A stretch of 64,000 nt of DNA from an uncultured Anaeroplasmataceae bacterium (GTDB taxonomy: Bacteria > Bacillota_I > Bacilli_A > Acholeplasmatales > Anaeroplasmataceae): the NCBI GenBank assembly GCA_934229535.1, contig CAKQDS010000004.1, positions 28,940 to 92,939 on the forward strand. The letters are read 5' to 3'. Under the pieces are notes generated by a model. That model had not been told where the DNA came from and did not search any database. It saw only the letters and a program-made list of their open reading frames with translations. Shown piece after piece: positions 8,898-18,971 of the stretch. A program made the translations under genes and the position numbers. Position 1 is the stretch's first letter. Every line of letters starts with the position of its first letter.

Positions 8898-9716
8898 ATG
8901 ATTATTAATGTTTTAGCTAGTGGCTCAAAGGGGAATTGCACTTATATTGAGACAAAAAACAAACATATTTTAATAGATTTAGGTATTTCTAATAAAAGAA
9001 TAAGTGATGGCTTAAAAAATATTGGTAAGGATATTGGCGATATTGACTTAATTTGCGTAACTCATGAGCATATAGACCATATAGCAGGTCTTGGCGTTAC
9101 TTTGAAAAAAAGTAATGCTTTAGTTATATTAACTGAGGGCACTTATAAGGGAATAATGAATTCTAAAAACAAGGATTGTGCAGCAGCCTTATTTGTTCAT
9201 CAACAAAAAGGGTTAGTGAAAATTTTGAAAAAGAATGGCTTAATGTATCAAACTCTTAATTTTGAGGATTTAAATATTACAGCTATTGCAACATTTCATG
9301 ATGCTTTTGAATCATGCGGCTATGTATTTGAGGAGCTTGGCAAGAAAATTGTTTATATCACTGATACAGGCTATGTTCACCATGATTTAGAGGAAATTAT
9401 AAGTGATGCTGATGCCTATATTATGGAAACAAATCATGATCCACAAATTTTGATGGCTTCTTCAAGACCTTATCCACTTAAAATGAGAATTTTATCAGAT
9501 CATGGCCATATGTCTAATGAGGATGCATTTATTCTTTTAGCACATATACTTACTAAAAAAACAAAATATGTGTTTTGTGCTCATATTTCTGAGGAATGCA
9601 ATTTGATCGAAATAATTAATTATACAAAAGATTTAGTTTATAAAAAATTGGAATTTGAATCAAATGCTCAATATATAATTACATCACAGATACAATCTAA
9701 GGTTTACGAAATATGA
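8898..9716 (+). CDS. yycJ: YycJ/WalJ-type metallo-beta-lactamase-fold hydrolase
   Basis: 272 residues from ATG 8898, preceded by GGTGA at 8888-8892; the open frame runs further up to 8829 but passes through the terminator and promoter, so that start is wrong. MBL metal motif THEHIDHIAG near residue 56, then a distal TFHDA (~134), DTGYVHHDLEE (~156), METNHD (~175) and DHGHMSN (~202). This arrangement is that of YycJ/VicX, an exonuclease-like MBL protein usually next to walRK. Here walRK is absent and rlmH overlaps by ATGA. In many Bacilli both genes lie in the same wal/rlmH neighbourhood, so the pair is a remnant of that order. Confidence 0.85.
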   Translation: MIINVLASGSKGNCTYIETKNKHILIDLGISNKRISDGLKNIGKDIGDIDLICVTHEHIDHIAGLGVTLKKSNALVILTEGTYKGIMNSKNKDCAAALFVHQQKGLVKILKKNGLMYQTLNFEDLNITAIATFHDAFESCGYVFEELGKKIVYITDTGYVHHDLEEIISDADAYIMETNHDPQILMASSRPYPLKMRILSDHGHMSNEDAFILLAHILTKKTKYVFCAHISEECNLIEIINYTKDLVYKKLEFESNAQYIITSQIQSKVYEI

Positions 9717-10192
9717 AAATAACAATAATTAGCGTTGGAACGATAAAAGAAAAATATTTGAAGGATGCTATAGCAGAATATAAAAAAAGAATATCCAAAT
9801 ACTCCTTGGTTGAAGAAATAACGGTTGCAGATGAACCAATAAAAGAAAAATCCTCAGAGCTTCAAAATGAAGAGGTCAAAGAAAAGGAAGCTCAAAGAAT
9901 AATTGCTAAAATTCCTTTAAAATCATATAAAATTGCTTTAAATTTAAAGGGCGAAATGCTTTCTAGTGAGGAGCTTGCTTCTAAAATAAATCAAATTGCT
10001 ACCTATAATTCGTCACACGTTACTTTTATTATAGGTGGATCATTAGGCCTTGGAAATAGCGTTTTAAAGCTGATGGATTATCATTTATGCTTTTCTAAAA
10101 TGACATTTCCTCATCAGCTTATGAAGGTTATTTTACTTGAACAAGTATATCGTAGCTTTAAGATTTTAAATCATGAAACATATCATAAATAG
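9713..10192 (+). CDS. rlmH: 23S rRNA (pseudouridine1915-N3)-methyltransferase RlmH
   Basis: 159 residues, the normal family length. SPOUT-class trefoil methyltransferase: N-terminal KITIISVGTIKEKYL, central FIIGGSLGLG SAM-binding knot motif, and the C-terminal signature SKMTFPHQLMKVILLEQVYR and NHETYHK. It methylates pseudouridine 1915 in helix 69 of 23S rRNA. The start overlaps the yycJ stop (ATGA). Confidence 0.97.
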   Translation: MKITIISVGTIKEKYLKDAIAEYKKRISKYSLVEEITVADEPIKEKSSELQNEEVKEKEAQRIIAKIPLKSYKIALNLKGEMLSSEELASKINQIATYNSSHVTFIIGGSLGLGNSVLKLMDYHLCFSKMTFPHQLMKVILLEQVYRSFKILNHETYHK

Positions 10193-10196
10193 TATC

Positions 10197-10229
10197 AAAA
10201 AAAGCTTGAAATCGTTTTCAGACTTTTTT
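10197..10229 (+). terminator. Terminator of yycJ-rlmH
   Basis: Imperfect hairpin with TGAAA/TTTCA and AAG/CTT paired segments, followed by a T-run. It starts 5 nt after the rlmH stop. Confidence 0.6.
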
Positions 10230-10260
10230 GTTCTTTTTAGCTTTTTTTGTATTGTTTGGT

Positions 10261-10289
10261 TTGACTAATAAATGAAATAATGATAAAAT
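10261..10289 (+). promoter_or_regulatory. Promoter of the hexuronate operon
   Basis: TTGACT (10261-10266), 17-nt spacer, TAAAAT (10284-10289), 53 nt before the uxaB start codon. Confidence 0.65.
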
Positions 10290-10300
10290 ATTAAATGAGG

Positions 10301-10328
10301 AAAATTTCGTCCAGTAATGGACAATTTT
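10301..10328 (+). promoter_or_regulatory. Inverted repeat in the uxaB leader
   Basis: AAAATT...GTCC - 6 nt - GGAC..AATTTT, a 28-nt inverted repeat between the promoter and the SD (GGAGG at 10329-10333). It abuts the SD, so it could be a repressor operator or an RNA hairpin affecting initiation. No terminator tail. Which of the two cannot be decided from sequence. Confidence 0.45.
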
Positions 10329-10341
10329 GGAGGTTATTATA

Positions 10342-11793
10342 GTGGAAATTTTAAGCAGTAAAATTGTAAATAAGCCAAGTCGCCCTATTAAGGTTATGCA
10401 ATTTGGAGAAGGAAATTTTTTAAGAGCATTCGTTGATTGGATTTTACAAAAAATGAACAATGCTAAGGTTTTTGATGGTGGTGTTGTAGTTGTACAACCA
10501 ATGCCTTTTGGCCGTGTTGAAAATCTTAAAGAGCAAGATGGCCTTTATACTCTTTATTTACAAGGTTTACAAAATGGTAAGGCAGAAAGAGTTCATGAGG
10601 TAATTGATGTTTTGGAGGATTATCTTAACCCATTTACTGATTATGCTAAATATCTTGATTATGCTAAGAGCACAGATTTAGAGTTTATTATTAGCAACAC
10701 TACAGAAGCTGGAATCGCTTTTGATCCAACTGATACTGATTTTAGTGTTACACCAAAGAGCTATCCAGGAAAGCTTCTTGCTTTCTTAAAAGCACGTTAT
10801 GATTATTTTAATGGTGATTTAACAAAAGGATTAGAAATCATTCCATGTGAGCTAATTGATTATAATGGAGACACTCTAAAACAAGTTTTAGTAGAACTTG
10901 CTAATAACAATAAAATGGATAAAAAATTTATTGAGTGGGTTACTAAGGCAAATCGTTTCTATAATACACTTGTTGATAGAATCGTACCAGGCTATCCACG
11001 TAATGAGGACAAGAAGCTTTGGGAGGATTTAGGCTATATTGATAATAATATGGTAGTTGGTGAGATTTTCCACCTATGGGTTATCGATGGACCTAAGGGA
11101 CTAGAGGAAAAATTACCTGCACCTAAGGCTGGATTAAATGTTTTATTTGTTGATTCAATTAAGCCTTATAAGGAAAGAAAGGTTAAAATTTTAAATGGTT
11201 CTCATACTTGTCTTGTTCCAGTAAGCTATTTATCAGGAATTGATACTGTTCGTGAGACAATTGAAGATCAACAATTAGGAAAATTTGTAAAGGAATTCAT
11301 CTTTGATGAGGTTGTTCCAACAATCAATATTCCACAAGATCAAATGATTTCTTATGCAAATAGTGTTTTAGAGCGCTATTCAAATCCATTTGTTCGCCAT
11401 GAACTAATGAGCATTGCTTTAAACTCTGTAACAAAATATAAAACAAGAATTTTACCAACTGTTTTACAAAATATTAACGATTTAAAGAAGATGCCAAAGC
11501 ATGCATTATTCAGTTTAGCTGCTTTAATGTATTTCTACCGTGGAAAACGTGGTAATGAGGATATTAAGCTTGCTGATGATCCATGGGCAATTGAATTATT
11601 CCATAGTCTATGGAACGAGTTTGATGGAACTAAAGCTGGCTGCAAGAAGATTGTTGAAACTGTTTTAGGACTTGAGCATCACTGGGAATTAAATTTAAAT
11701 ACTCTTCCAGGAGTAACTGATTTTGTAACTGATTGTTTATATGAAATCACAACAAAGCCAATGCGTGAAGCATTAGCTATTATTGGGTGCTAA
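10342..11793 (+). CDS. uxaB: Tagaturonate reductase (altronate oxidoreductase)
   Basis: 483 residues from GTG 10342; an apparent earlier start at 10327 overlaps the SD (GGAGG 10329-10333). Belongs to the mannitol dehydrogenase-like family: N-terminal Rossmann segment MQFGEGNFLRAFVDW characteristic of UxaB, SNTTEAGI near residue 120, and KILNGSHTCLVP near 280 carrying the catalytic Lys-x3-Ser/Asn-x-x-His pattern. It reduces D-tagaturonate to D-altronate with NADH in galacturonate breakdown. First gene of uxaB-uxaA-uxaC; uxaA starts one base after its stop. Fructuronate reductase UxuB is a relative, but the N-terminal motif and the altronate dehydratase next door favour UxaB. Confidence 0.9.
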   Translation: MEILSSKIVNKPSRPIKVMQFGEGNFLRAFVDWILQKMNNAKVFDGGVVVVQPMPFGRVENLKEQDGLYTLYLQGLQNGKAERVHEVIDVLEDYLNPFTDYAKYLDYAKSTDLEFIISNTTEAGIAFDPTDTDFSVTPKSYPGKLLAFLKARYDYFNGDLTKGLEIIPCELIDYNGDTLKQVLVELANNNKMDKKFIEWVTKANRFYNTLVDRIVPGYPRNEDKKLWEDLGYIDNNMVVGEIFHLWVIDGPKGLEEKLPAPKAGLNVLFVDSIKPYKERKVKILNGSHTCLVPVSYLSGIDTVRETIEDQQLGKFVKEFIFDEVVPTINIPQDQMISYANSVLERYSNPFVRHELMSIALNSVTKYKTRILPTVLQNINDLKKMPKHALFSLAALMYFYRGKRGNEDIKLADDPWAIELFHSLWNEFDGTKAGCKKIVETVLGLEHHWELNLNTLPGVTDFVTDCLYEITTKPMREALAIIGC

Positions 11794-11794
11794 T

Positions 11795-13273
11795 ATGAAT
11801 GATTATATAATCATAAATAAAATTGATAATGTTTGCGTTGCTTTAAGACCATTCTCTAAAGGAGAAGTGGTAAATGGCGTAACTCTTCTTGAGGATATTC
11901 CTCAAGGACATAAAATCGCATTAAAAAATATAAATTTTGGTGAAAATATTATTAAATATGGTGCACCAATAGGTCATGCAACTACCTCAATCAAGGCTGG
12001 TGAGCATGTCCATACACATAATGTTGCTACAAATCTTGATGATGTAATTACATATGAATATAAGCCAGATTATCCAGTCGTTTATGGCGACGTTAGTGAT
12101 AGAAAGGTTATGCTATATAAACGTAAAAATGGTGAATATGGTATAAGAAATGAGCTATGGATTGTTCAAACTGTAGGTTGTGTTTCTGGTATGGCTAAAA
12201 AAATCATTGAAGAATTTAAAGCTAAATATGATACATCAGCTATTGATGGTGTTTATACATTTAATCATCCATTTGGCTGCTCACAAATGGGTAGTGATTT
12301 GGAATTAACAAGAACTATTCTTCAGGATATGGTAAAGCATCCTAATGCTGGTGGTGTTTTAGTTTTAGGACTAGGCTGCGAAGAAAATTTAATTTCTAGG
12401 TTCTTACCTTCACTTGGTGAATATGATGAAGATAGAACGAGATTTTTAAATAGTCAGGATGTGTCTGATGAGGTTAGCGAAGGCGTAAAGCTTTTAAAGG
12501 AACTTTACGATAATATGAAAAATGATAAAAGAGAGGAAGCACCACTTAGTGCCTTAAGAATTGGTCTAAAATGTGGTGGAAGTGATGGCTTGAGTGGTAT
12601 AACTGCTAATCCGTTACTTGGTAGATTCTCTGATTTCCTTTCAGTAAATGGTGGAACGACTGTTCTTGGTGAGGTTCCAGAAATGTTTGGTGCAGAGCAG
12701 TTATTAATGGCTCGTGCTAAAAATAAGGAAACATTTGATAAAATCGTTAATTTAGTTGATGAATTTAAGATTTATTTTAAAAATCATCATCAGGTTATTT
12801 ATGATAATCCATCACCTGGTAACAAAAAAGGCGGAATTACAACGCTTGAGGATAAATCACTTGGCTGTACCCAAAAAGCTGGAGCATCAAAGGTTAATGA
12901 TGTTTTAAAAATGGGTGAAAGAATTAAAACTAATGGCCTTAATTTATTATGTACACCAGGTAATGATTTGGTAGCTACTACAACGCTTGCAGCAAGTGGT
13001 TGCCAAATGGTTTTATTTACAACTGGTCGTGGAACACCTTTTGGTGGCTTTGTTCCTACATTAAAGGTTGCAACAAATTCAACATTAGCTAATAATAAAG
13101 CAAATTGGATTGATTTTAATGCAGGCGATTTAGTTGATAAAATGGATATGGATCATTTATTAAATAATTTTATTGATTTAATATGTGATGTTGCTTCAGG
13201 AAAGAAGCAAACACGTAATGAAGAAAACAACTTCCGAGAGATTTCAATCTTTAAGGATGGAGTAGTATTATAA
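11795..13273 (+). CDS. uxaA: Altronate dehydratase
   Basis: 492 residues from ATG 11795 (SD GGGTG in the end of uxaB); a TTG at 11783 in the overlap is less likely. N-terminal SAF domain (~1-70) with GHATTSIKAGEHVHTHN, then the large UxaA domain with RNELWIVQTVGCVSGMA, FNHPFGCSQ, GLGCEEN, LKCGGSDGLSGITANP and CTPGNDLVATT. The conserved Cys residues are those thought to bind the iron cofactor. It dehydrates D-altronate to 2-keto-3-deoxygluconate. Usual length is ~495. KDG kinase and aldolase are not in the window. Confidence 0.95.
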   Translation: MNDYIIINKIDNVCVALRPFSKGEVVNGVTLLEDIPQGHKIALKNINFGENIIKYGAPIGHATTSIKAGEHVHTHNVATNLDDVITYEYKPDYPVVYGDVSDRKVMLYKRKNGEYGIRNELWIVQTVGCVSGMAKKIIEEFKAKYDTSAIDGVYTFNHPFGCSQMGSDLELTRTILQDMVKHPNAGGVLVLGLGCEENLISRFLPSLGEYDEDRTRFLNSQDVSDEVSEGVKLLKELYDNMKNDKREEAPLSALRIGLKCGGSDGLSGITANPLLGRFSDFLSVNGGTTVLGEVPEMFGAEQLLMARAKNKETFDKIVNLVDEFKIYFKNHHQVIYDNPSPGNKKGGITTLEDKSLGCTQKAGASKVNDVLKMGERIKTNGLNLLCTPGNDLVATTTLAASGCQMVLFTTGRGTPFGGFVPTLKVATNSTLANNKANWIDFNAGDLVDKMDMDHLLNNFIDLICDVASGKKQTRNEENNFREISIFKDGVVL

Positions 13274-13291
13274 TATAAGGAGAATATAAAA

Positions 13292-14704
13292 ATGAAGAAT
13301 TTTATGGATAAAGACTTCTTATTAACAACTGAAACAGCTAAGAAGTTATATCATGAGCATGCTGAGGGTATGCCTATCATTGATTATCATTGTCATTTAC
13401 AACCAAAAGAAATTTATGAGGATAAGCAATTCCGCAATTTAACTGAGGTTTGGCTTGGTGCTGGTGACCGTTATGGTGACCACTATAAATGGCGTAGCCT
13501 ACGTGCTCGTGGCTATGAGGAGGATAGTATTTCAGGTCCTGATGATGACTATAAAAAATATTATCAATTTGTTGAATCAATGCCTTATTTTGTAGGAAAT
13601 CCGCTATATCATTGGTCTCATTTAGAGATGCAAAGATATTTTGACATTTATGATGTTATTAATCCAGCAAATGCTGAAAAAATTTGGAATGAAGCTAATA
13701 AGAAGCTTGAAACATTAACTGCTCGTCAAATGATGTATAAATTTAATGTTAAGACAGTTTGTACAACTGATGATCCAGTTGATGACTTAAGCTGGCATAA
13801 GAAGATGATGGCAGATAAGACTCTTAATGTAACTGTTCGTCCAGCATTTCGTCCAGATAAGGCAATTAATGTTGAATTATCATGGTATGCTGATTGGGTA
13901 AATAAATTAGCTAGTGTTGTTGGCTATGAAATTACCTCACTTGAGCTTTTATGTAAGGCTTTAGCAGAAAGAATTGATTTCTTTGATTCTATGGGCTCTA
14001 AGCTTTCAGATCATGCTTTAGACGTTGTTCATTATGTTGATGCAACATATGATGAAGCTAATAAGGTATTCTTAAAGGGTATGAATCATGAACCAATTTC
14101 ATCATTAGAAGAAGATCAATATAAGGGCTATATTTTAGTATTCCTTGGTAAGGAATATCATAAGCATGGCTGGGTTCAACAATATCATATTGGTGCTTTA
14201 AGAAATAATTCAAATCGTATGCTTAAAGAAATTGGACCAGATACTGGCTTTGATGCAATTGAGGATGCAACATATATGCCTAAATTATCTAAATTATTAG
14301 ATAAGCTTGATTCTACTGATGAACTTCCAAAAACTATTCTTTATTGCTTAAATCCACGTGATAATTATGCATTAACAGTTTTAGCTGGTTGCTTCCAACG
14401 TGCAGGTATCAAGGGTCGTGTTCAGGTTGGTACTGCTTGGTGGTTCTTAGATCAATTAGATGGTATGAAGCAAAATCTTGAAACATTAATGCAAGTTGGC
14501 TTAATTGCTCAATCTGTAGGAATGCTTACTGATTCACGTTCATTCCTAGCATATCCTCGTCATGAGTATTACAGACGTTTATTATGTCAAATGCTTGGTA
14601 ATTTAGTAGAGAGTGGTCAATATCCTGCTTCAGAGCTTGATACACTTGGTAAAATTGTTGAGGATGTTTGCTATAATAATGCAAAGGAATTCTTTGGTTT
14701 TTAA
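13292..14704 (+). CDS. uxaC: Glucuronate/galacturonate isomerase
   Basis: 470 residues, normal for UxaC, an amidohydrolase-fold isomerase. IIDYHCHLQPKEI near residue 29 has the His-x-His metal motif; TTDDPVDDL (~170), RPAFRPDKA (~190) and the C-terminal MLTDSRSFLAYPRHEYYRR are family signatures. It converts D-galacturonate to D-tagaturonate and D-glucuronate to D-fructuronate, the step before UxaB. SD AAGGAG at 13277-13282. Last gene of the operon, followed by a terminator. No fructuronate branch (uxuA/uxuB) is visible, so galacturonate, e.g. from pectin, is the likely substrate. Confidence 0.96.
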   Translation: MKNFMDKDFLLTTETAKKLYHEHAEGMPIIDYHCHLQPKEIYEDKQFRNLTEVWLGAGDRYGDHYKWRSLRARGYEEDSISGPDDDYKKYYQFVESMPYFVGNPLYHWSHLEMQRYFDIYDVINPANAEKIWNEANKKLETLTARQMMYKFNVKTVCTTDDPVDDLSWHKKMMADKTLNVTVRPAFRPDKAINVELSWYADWVNKLASVVGYEITSLELLCKALAERIDFFDSMGSKLSDHALDVVHYVDATYDEANKVFLKGMNHEPISSLEEDQYKGYILVFLGKEYHKHGWVQQYHIGALRNNSNRMLKEIGPDTGFDAIEDATYMPKLSKLLDKLDSTDELPKTILYCLNPRDNYALTVLAGCFQRAGIKGRVQVGTAWWFLDQLDGMKQNLETLMQVGLIAQSVGMLTDSRSFLAYPRHEYYRRLLCQMLGNLVESGQYPASELDTLGKIVEDVCYNNAKEFFGF

Positions 14705-14716
14705 TTAGAATTAGAA

Positions 14717-14746
14717 AGATGGCTTTATTTTGCCATCTTTTTTTTA
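14717..14746 (+). terminator. Terminator of the hexuronate operon
   Basis: AGATGGC - 8 nt loop - GCCATCT followed by eight T, 12 nt after the uxaC stop. Confidence 0.9.
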
Positions 14747-14763
14747 TCATTATGGCTTTTTGA

Positions 14764-14792
14764 TTGAAATAAAAGTAATAATGCGATATAAT
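14764..14792 (+). promoter_or_regulatory. Promoter upstream of the M50-like gene
   Basis: TTGAAA (14764-14769), 17-nt spacer, TATAAT (14787-14792), 29 nt before the chosen start. It probably also serves the next gene and leuS. Confidence 0.6.
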
Positions 14793-14821
14793 TGTGTTAA
14801 AATAGACAATAGGTGATGCTT

Positions 14822-16144
14822 TTGAGAAGAATAAGTTTTAATCAAATTTTAATTAATATATTAATATTATGTCTATCAGGATGGTTCTTTTATTATTTTG
14901 CTTTTTCTGATATTGATAATTATAGTAGCATTTTAGGATTATGCATTTATGCGGTTGGAATGCTTTTGATGCCGTTTGTCTATACATTTTCTAAAATATT
15001 ATTTGCGAAGCTTGCTGGCTTTAAGGTTATTTATCTTAAAATATTTAATTCAATTAAAATGCTAAATAATAATAAAATGCAAAAAATCAAATATTCTCCA
15101 ACAAGAGGAGTATGTGACGTACGCTTTGGTGGCCATGGAAAATACATTTTTAGTTTAATTGGGGGAATTTTAACCTTAATTTTGTTATTAATAGGTAGCT
15201 TGCTATGCTTTTTCTTAATTGATAATATCTATGTAAAGGCTGTTATGATGGCTTTAGCAATTGATATTTCCTATATTTTGATAGTTAATGGTATTCCTAA
15301 TTCAAATAGCTTCAAAAATGATGGAATGAGAATATGGCTTACAATAAAAAGTAAGAGCTTTAGAGAGCTTTCAACACAAATGTGTGGAAATGCCTTAGAT
15401 GTTGCAGTTGGAAAAAGATATAAGGATATTGAATTTAAGGATTTAGAATTTTTCCCGGATAAGTTATATATTCTTTATCTTATTGAATATGGCTATCATT
15501 ATTTAGATAGTGATGATTTAGATAGTTATTTTTTAATTGTAGAAAAACTTGAAAGAACAATGATTAATGATCCTTCAGCAATTATTGAGCAAAGTAAATT
15601 TTTGGCTATAAGCTATGGCTTGTATAAGCATAATATCATCCAAACAAGAAAATATTTAAATAATATTTTAACAATTATTCCGCCACAAGCTTTAAATATG
15701 GCCTTAGAGTTAAACTTTTTAAACTCACTTTATTTAGAAAATAATGTTTCTAAGGCTCAACAAATTCGCGATGTTTTAGCTAAGGCTATAAATACAGAAG
15801 ATACTCAAAATTCTGTTAAATCAATCATTTTTCATGAACTAAATATGATGCATCCAAGTGAATATGAATTATCCTTGGAAGGCGAGATAGTAGAGGATAA
15901 AAAATACGCTTATAAGCTTTTTAAGGGTAATAAATTAATATTAATGGATTTAAAAATGTATAAGGATGCCTTTGTTGATAATCAAAGAGAAAATGGTTAT
16001 ATTTATGGTGTATTTAATGATGAATTAACGATTCAAACATCTTATGGTTTAGTTAGTGCTAAAAATGTAATATATGGTGGAAGGATTTATAGTGCTAAAG
16101 ATTTTAGTGACAAATTTAATGCTGTTGGAGTGACCTTGAGTTGA
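14822..16144 (+). CDS. M50-like membrane protein lacking the HExxH zinc motif
   Basis: About 440 residues. Start set at TTG 14822 because AGGTGAT (14811-14817) is an SD at the right distance; GTG 14813 and ATG 14816 lie inside that SD. Four hydrophobic segments occur in residues 10-35, 42-62, 98-125 and 130-145. The segment FSKILFAKLAGFKVIYLKIF sits where site-2 proteases have HELGH...GxK, and a later NGIPNSNSFKNDGMRI matches the second NxxP...NDG motif. The HExxH is replaced by YTFSK, so zinc hydrolysis is not expected. Residues ~195-440 are soluble and helical, unassigned. The stop overlaps the next start. I infer a pseudoprotease; no role is known. Confidence 0.55.
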   Translation: MRRISFNQILINILILCLSGWFFYYFAFSDIDNYSSILGLCIYAVGMLLMPFVYTFSKILFAKLAGFKVIYLKIFNSIKMLNNNKMQKIKYSPTRGVCDVRFGGHGKYIFSLIGGILTLILLLIGSLLCFFLIDNIYVKAVMMALAIDISYILIVNGIPNSNSFKNDGMRIWLTIKSKSFRELSTQMCGNALDVAVGKRYKDIEFKDLEFFPDKLYILYLIEYGYHYLDSDDLDSYFLIVEKLERTMINDPSAIIEQSKFLAISYGLYKHNIIQTRKYLNNILTIIPPQALNMALELNFLNSLYLENNVSKAQQIRDVLAKAINTEDTQNSVKSIIFHELNMMHPSEYELSLEGEIVEDKKYAYKLFKGNKLILMDLKMYKDAFVDNQRENGYIYGVFNDELTIQTSYGLVSAKNVIYGGRIYSAKDFSDKFNAVGVTLS

Positions 16145-16542
16145 AAAAATTTGTCTTCGTTTTGCATTATGCAATTATTATTTTATTTTTAGCTATTTTA
16201 ATTACAATTACAGCTCTCTTTGGTATAAAGAGTAAAGAGACATTCATATTATTTTGTAGTCTTTTTGGTATGACCAGTCCTATTTTATATTTAGTTTTAG
16301 GAATGTTTAAGGAATATAAATATCTAAAATATCATATGCCAAAATATATGATTATTGCTAATGTAACAACGGTTATTTTAGCTACTTTAGAGCTTTATAT
16401 TTATTTTAAGTTACCTAACAATTATTTTACAAAGCTTTGGTATGTATATGAAATTGTCCTTGTTGGAATTATTATATTACCAATCAGTATTGCGTATATT
16501 GTTAATAAAATTATAAAAAAGAAAAAAATGTTAAAAAAATAA
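16141..16542 (+). CDS. Small four-helix membrane protein of unknown function
   Basis: 133 residues, TTG start overlapping the previous stop (TTGA), SD GGAGTGA at 16126-16132. Four hydrophobic helices (roughly residues 5-27, 32-52, 65-87 and 98-121) and a strongly basic tail (KKKKMLKK) that should be cytoplasmic. No family recognised. Tight coupling to the M50-like protein suggests they work together; leuS follows after 22 nt and may be in the same transcript. Confidence 0.6.
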   Translation: MKKFVFVLHYAIIILFLAILITITALFGIKSKETFILFCSLFGMTSPILYLVLGMFKEYKYLKYHMPKYMIIANVTTVILATLELYIYFKLPNNYFTKLWYVYEIVLVGIIILPISIAYIVNKIIKKKKMLKK

Positions 16543-16564
16543 CATATTATGGTGGTGTTTAATT

Positions 16565-18970
16565 ATGAGAGAATATAATCCAAATGAAATTGAAAAAAAG
16601 TGGCAGGATTACTGGGAGGAAAATAAAACATTTTATACAGATGTTTATGATTTTTCTAAGCCTAAGTTTTATGCGTTAGATATGTTTCCATATCCATCTG
16701 GACAAGGACTACATGTTGGTCATCCTGAGGGCTATACGGCAACAGATATTGTAAGTAGAAAGAAAAGAATGGAGGGCTATAATGTTCTTCATCCAATGGG
16801 CTGGGATGCCTTTGGTCTTCCTGCTGAGCAATTCGCTATAAAAACAGGAAATCATCCTGATAGCTTTACAAGAAAGAATATTGCAACCTTTACTCATCAG
16901 TTAAAAATGTTGGGATTTTCTTTTGATTGGAGTAAAGAAATTTGTACTTGTGATCCTAAATATTACAAATGGACCCAATGGATTTTTAAGCAATTGTATA
17001 AGGATGGATTAGCTAAACAAATTGATATGCCTGTAAACTGGTGTGAGGAGCTTGGAACAGTTTTAGCTAATGATGAGGTAATAGATGGTAAAAGTGAGCG
17101 TGGTGGTTATCCAGTAGTTAGAAAAAATATGAAGCAATGGGTAATGGATATACCAGCCTATGCTGAAAGATTACTTGAAGGCCTTGATGAAATTGATTGG
17201 CCATCATCAACTAAGGAAATGCAAAGAAATTGGATTGGTAAATCAGTTGGTGCTCATGTTACCTTTAAGGTTAAGAATAGTTCTGAAAGCTTTGTTGTTT
17301 TTACAACACGCTGTGATACTTTGTTTGGAGCGACCTACTGTGTACTTGCTCCAGAGCATCGACTAGTGGATTTAATTACGACTGATGAGCAAAGGGCTGC
17401 TGTTAATGACTATAAAAAGCTATGTAGTAGTAAGAGTGATTTAGAAAGAACAGAATTAAATAAGGAAAAGACTGGTGTATTTACTGGTGCTTATGCTATT
17501 AATCCTGTTAATAATAAAGAAATTCCTATTTGGATTTCGGATTATGTTCTTGCTAGCTATGGAACTGGTGCTATAATGGCTGTACCTGCTCATGATGAAA
17601 GAGATTATGCTTTTGCTAAAAAATTTAATTTAGAAATTATTCCAGTACTTGCTGGTGGTGATGTTACAAAGGAAGCTTATACTGAGGATGGCGTTCATAT
17701 TAATTCTGACTTCTTAGATGGCTTAAATAAGGAAGAAGCAATAAATAAGATGATTTCTTGGCTTGAAGAGCATAAGATTGGTGAAAAGAAGATATCTTAT
17801 CGTCTTCGTGAGTGGATTTTTGCTAGACAAAGATATTGGGGTGAGCCTATTCCAGTTGTTCATTTTGATGATTATGATGAGGCACTAGATGATGATGATT
17901 TACCACTAGTTTTACCAGAACTTGATGATTATAAACCAAAGGTAAATGGAACAGCTCCTCTTGAAAATGCTAAGGACTGGGTAAATGTTACATATCATGG
18001 TCAAAATGGTAAAAGAGAAACTAATACAATGCCTGGTAGTGCAGCATCTAGCTGGTATTTCCTACGTTATATTGATCCAAATAATGATAAAGAATTTGCT
18101 AACTATGAATTGTTAAAGCATTGGATGCCTGTTGATTTATATATTGGAGGTCCAGAGCATGCTGTAGGACATCTTCTTTATTCAAGATTTTGGAATAATT
18201 ATTTATATGATAAGGGCCTAGTTCCAACTAAGGAGCCATTTAAGAAGCTTTTCCATCAAGGAATGATTCTTGGTGAAAATAGTGAGAAGATGAGTAAGTC
18301 TCGTGGAAATGTTATTAATCCTGATGATATTGTTAAAGAATATGGTGCAGATACACTTAGACTTTATGAAATGTTTATGGGACCACTTGAGGCCTCACTT
18401 CCTTGGAGTAATAAAGGCTTAGAGGGTGCTCGTAAGTTCTTGGAGCGTGTTTGGCGTTTCTATAATAATGAAGAATATACTAATAAATTTAGTGATACTA
18501 ATGATGGAAGCCTAGATAAAATTTATCATCAAACTGTTAAGAAGGTTTCTGCTGATTATGATAGTCTAAACTTTAATACTGCTATTTCTCAGCTAATGAT
18601 TTTCTTAAATGAGGCTTATAAAGCAAACTCTATTTATCGTCCTTATGCTTTAGATTTTATTAAGATGCTATCACCTATATGTCCACATATTGGTGAAGAA
18701 ATATGGAATATTCTTGGAAATAAGGATAGTATTGCTTATGCAAGCTGGCCTAAATTTGATGAATCAAAGCTACAAGATGATGTAGTTACAATGGTTATTC
18801 AGGTTAATGGTAAGCTAAGAGATAAAATGGAGGTTAGTGCTTCCTTAAGTAAAGAAGAAATAGAAAAAATGGCTTTAAATTTGGATAAGGTTAAGGCTAA
18901 TATAGATGGAAAGCAAATTGTAAAAATTATTGTTGTTCCAAAGAAAATAGTTAATATAGTAGTAAAATAG
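16565..18970 (+). CDS. leuS: Leucyl-tRNA synthetase
   Basis: 801 residues, normal bacterial length. Class I signatures are intact: HVGH at residues 50-53 within [15 protein letters not shown], and KMSKSRGN near 575. CP1 editing domain is present with a T-rich segment [12 protein letters not shown] and the HDERDYAF editing motif. The C-terminal anticodon and tRNA-binding part ends [11 protein letters not shown]...[13 protein letters not shown]. Charges tRNA-Leu. SD GGTGGTG at 16551-16557. No T-box leader is visible upstream. A degenerate paralogue lies at 40877-42850. Confidence 0.98.
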   Translation: MREYNPNEIEKKWQDYWEENKTFYTDVYDFSKPKFYALDMFPYPSGQGLHVGHPEGYTATDIVSRKKRMEGYNVLHPMGWDAFGLPAEQFAIKTGNHPDSFTRKNIATFTHQLKMLGFSFDWSKEICTCDPKYYKWTQWIFKQLYKDGLAKQIDMPVNWCEELGTVLANDEVIDGKSERGGYPVVRKNMKQWVMDIPAYAERLLEGLDEIDWPSSTKEMQRNWIGKSVGAHVTFKVKNSSESFVVFTTRCDTLFGATYCVLAPEHRLVDLITTDEQRAAVNDYKKLCSSKSDLERTELNKEKTGVFTGAYAINPVNNKEIPIWISDYVLASYGTGAIMAVPAHDERDYAFAKKFNLEIIPVLAGGDVTKEAYTEDGVHINSDFLDGLNKEEAINKMISWLEEHKIGEKKISYRLREWIFARQRYWGEPIPVVHFDDYDEALDDDDLPLVLPELDDYKPKVNGTAPLENAKDWVNVTYHGQNGKRETNTMPGSAASSWYFLRYIDPNNDKEFANYELLKHWMPVDLYIGGPEHAVGHLLYSRFWNNYLYDKGLVPTKEPFKKLFHQGMILGENSEKMSKSRGNVINPDDIVKEYGADTLRLYEMFMGPLEASLPWSNKGLEGARKFLERVWRFYNNEEYTNKFSDTNDGSLDKIYHQTVKKVSADYDSLNFNTAISQLMIFLNEAYKANSIYRPYALDFIKMLSPICPHIGEEIWNILGNKDSIAYASWPKFDESKLQDDVVTMVIQVNGKLRDKMEVSASLSKEEIEKMALNLDKVKANIDGKQIVKIIVVPKKIVNIVVK

Positions 18971-18971
18971 T

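Noticed and set aside
16543..16564. T-box riboswitch before leuS, glyS or the thr operon
   Set aside because: The leaders are only 22-60 nt long and lack a specifier hairpin or the GGTGG.ACCGCG box.
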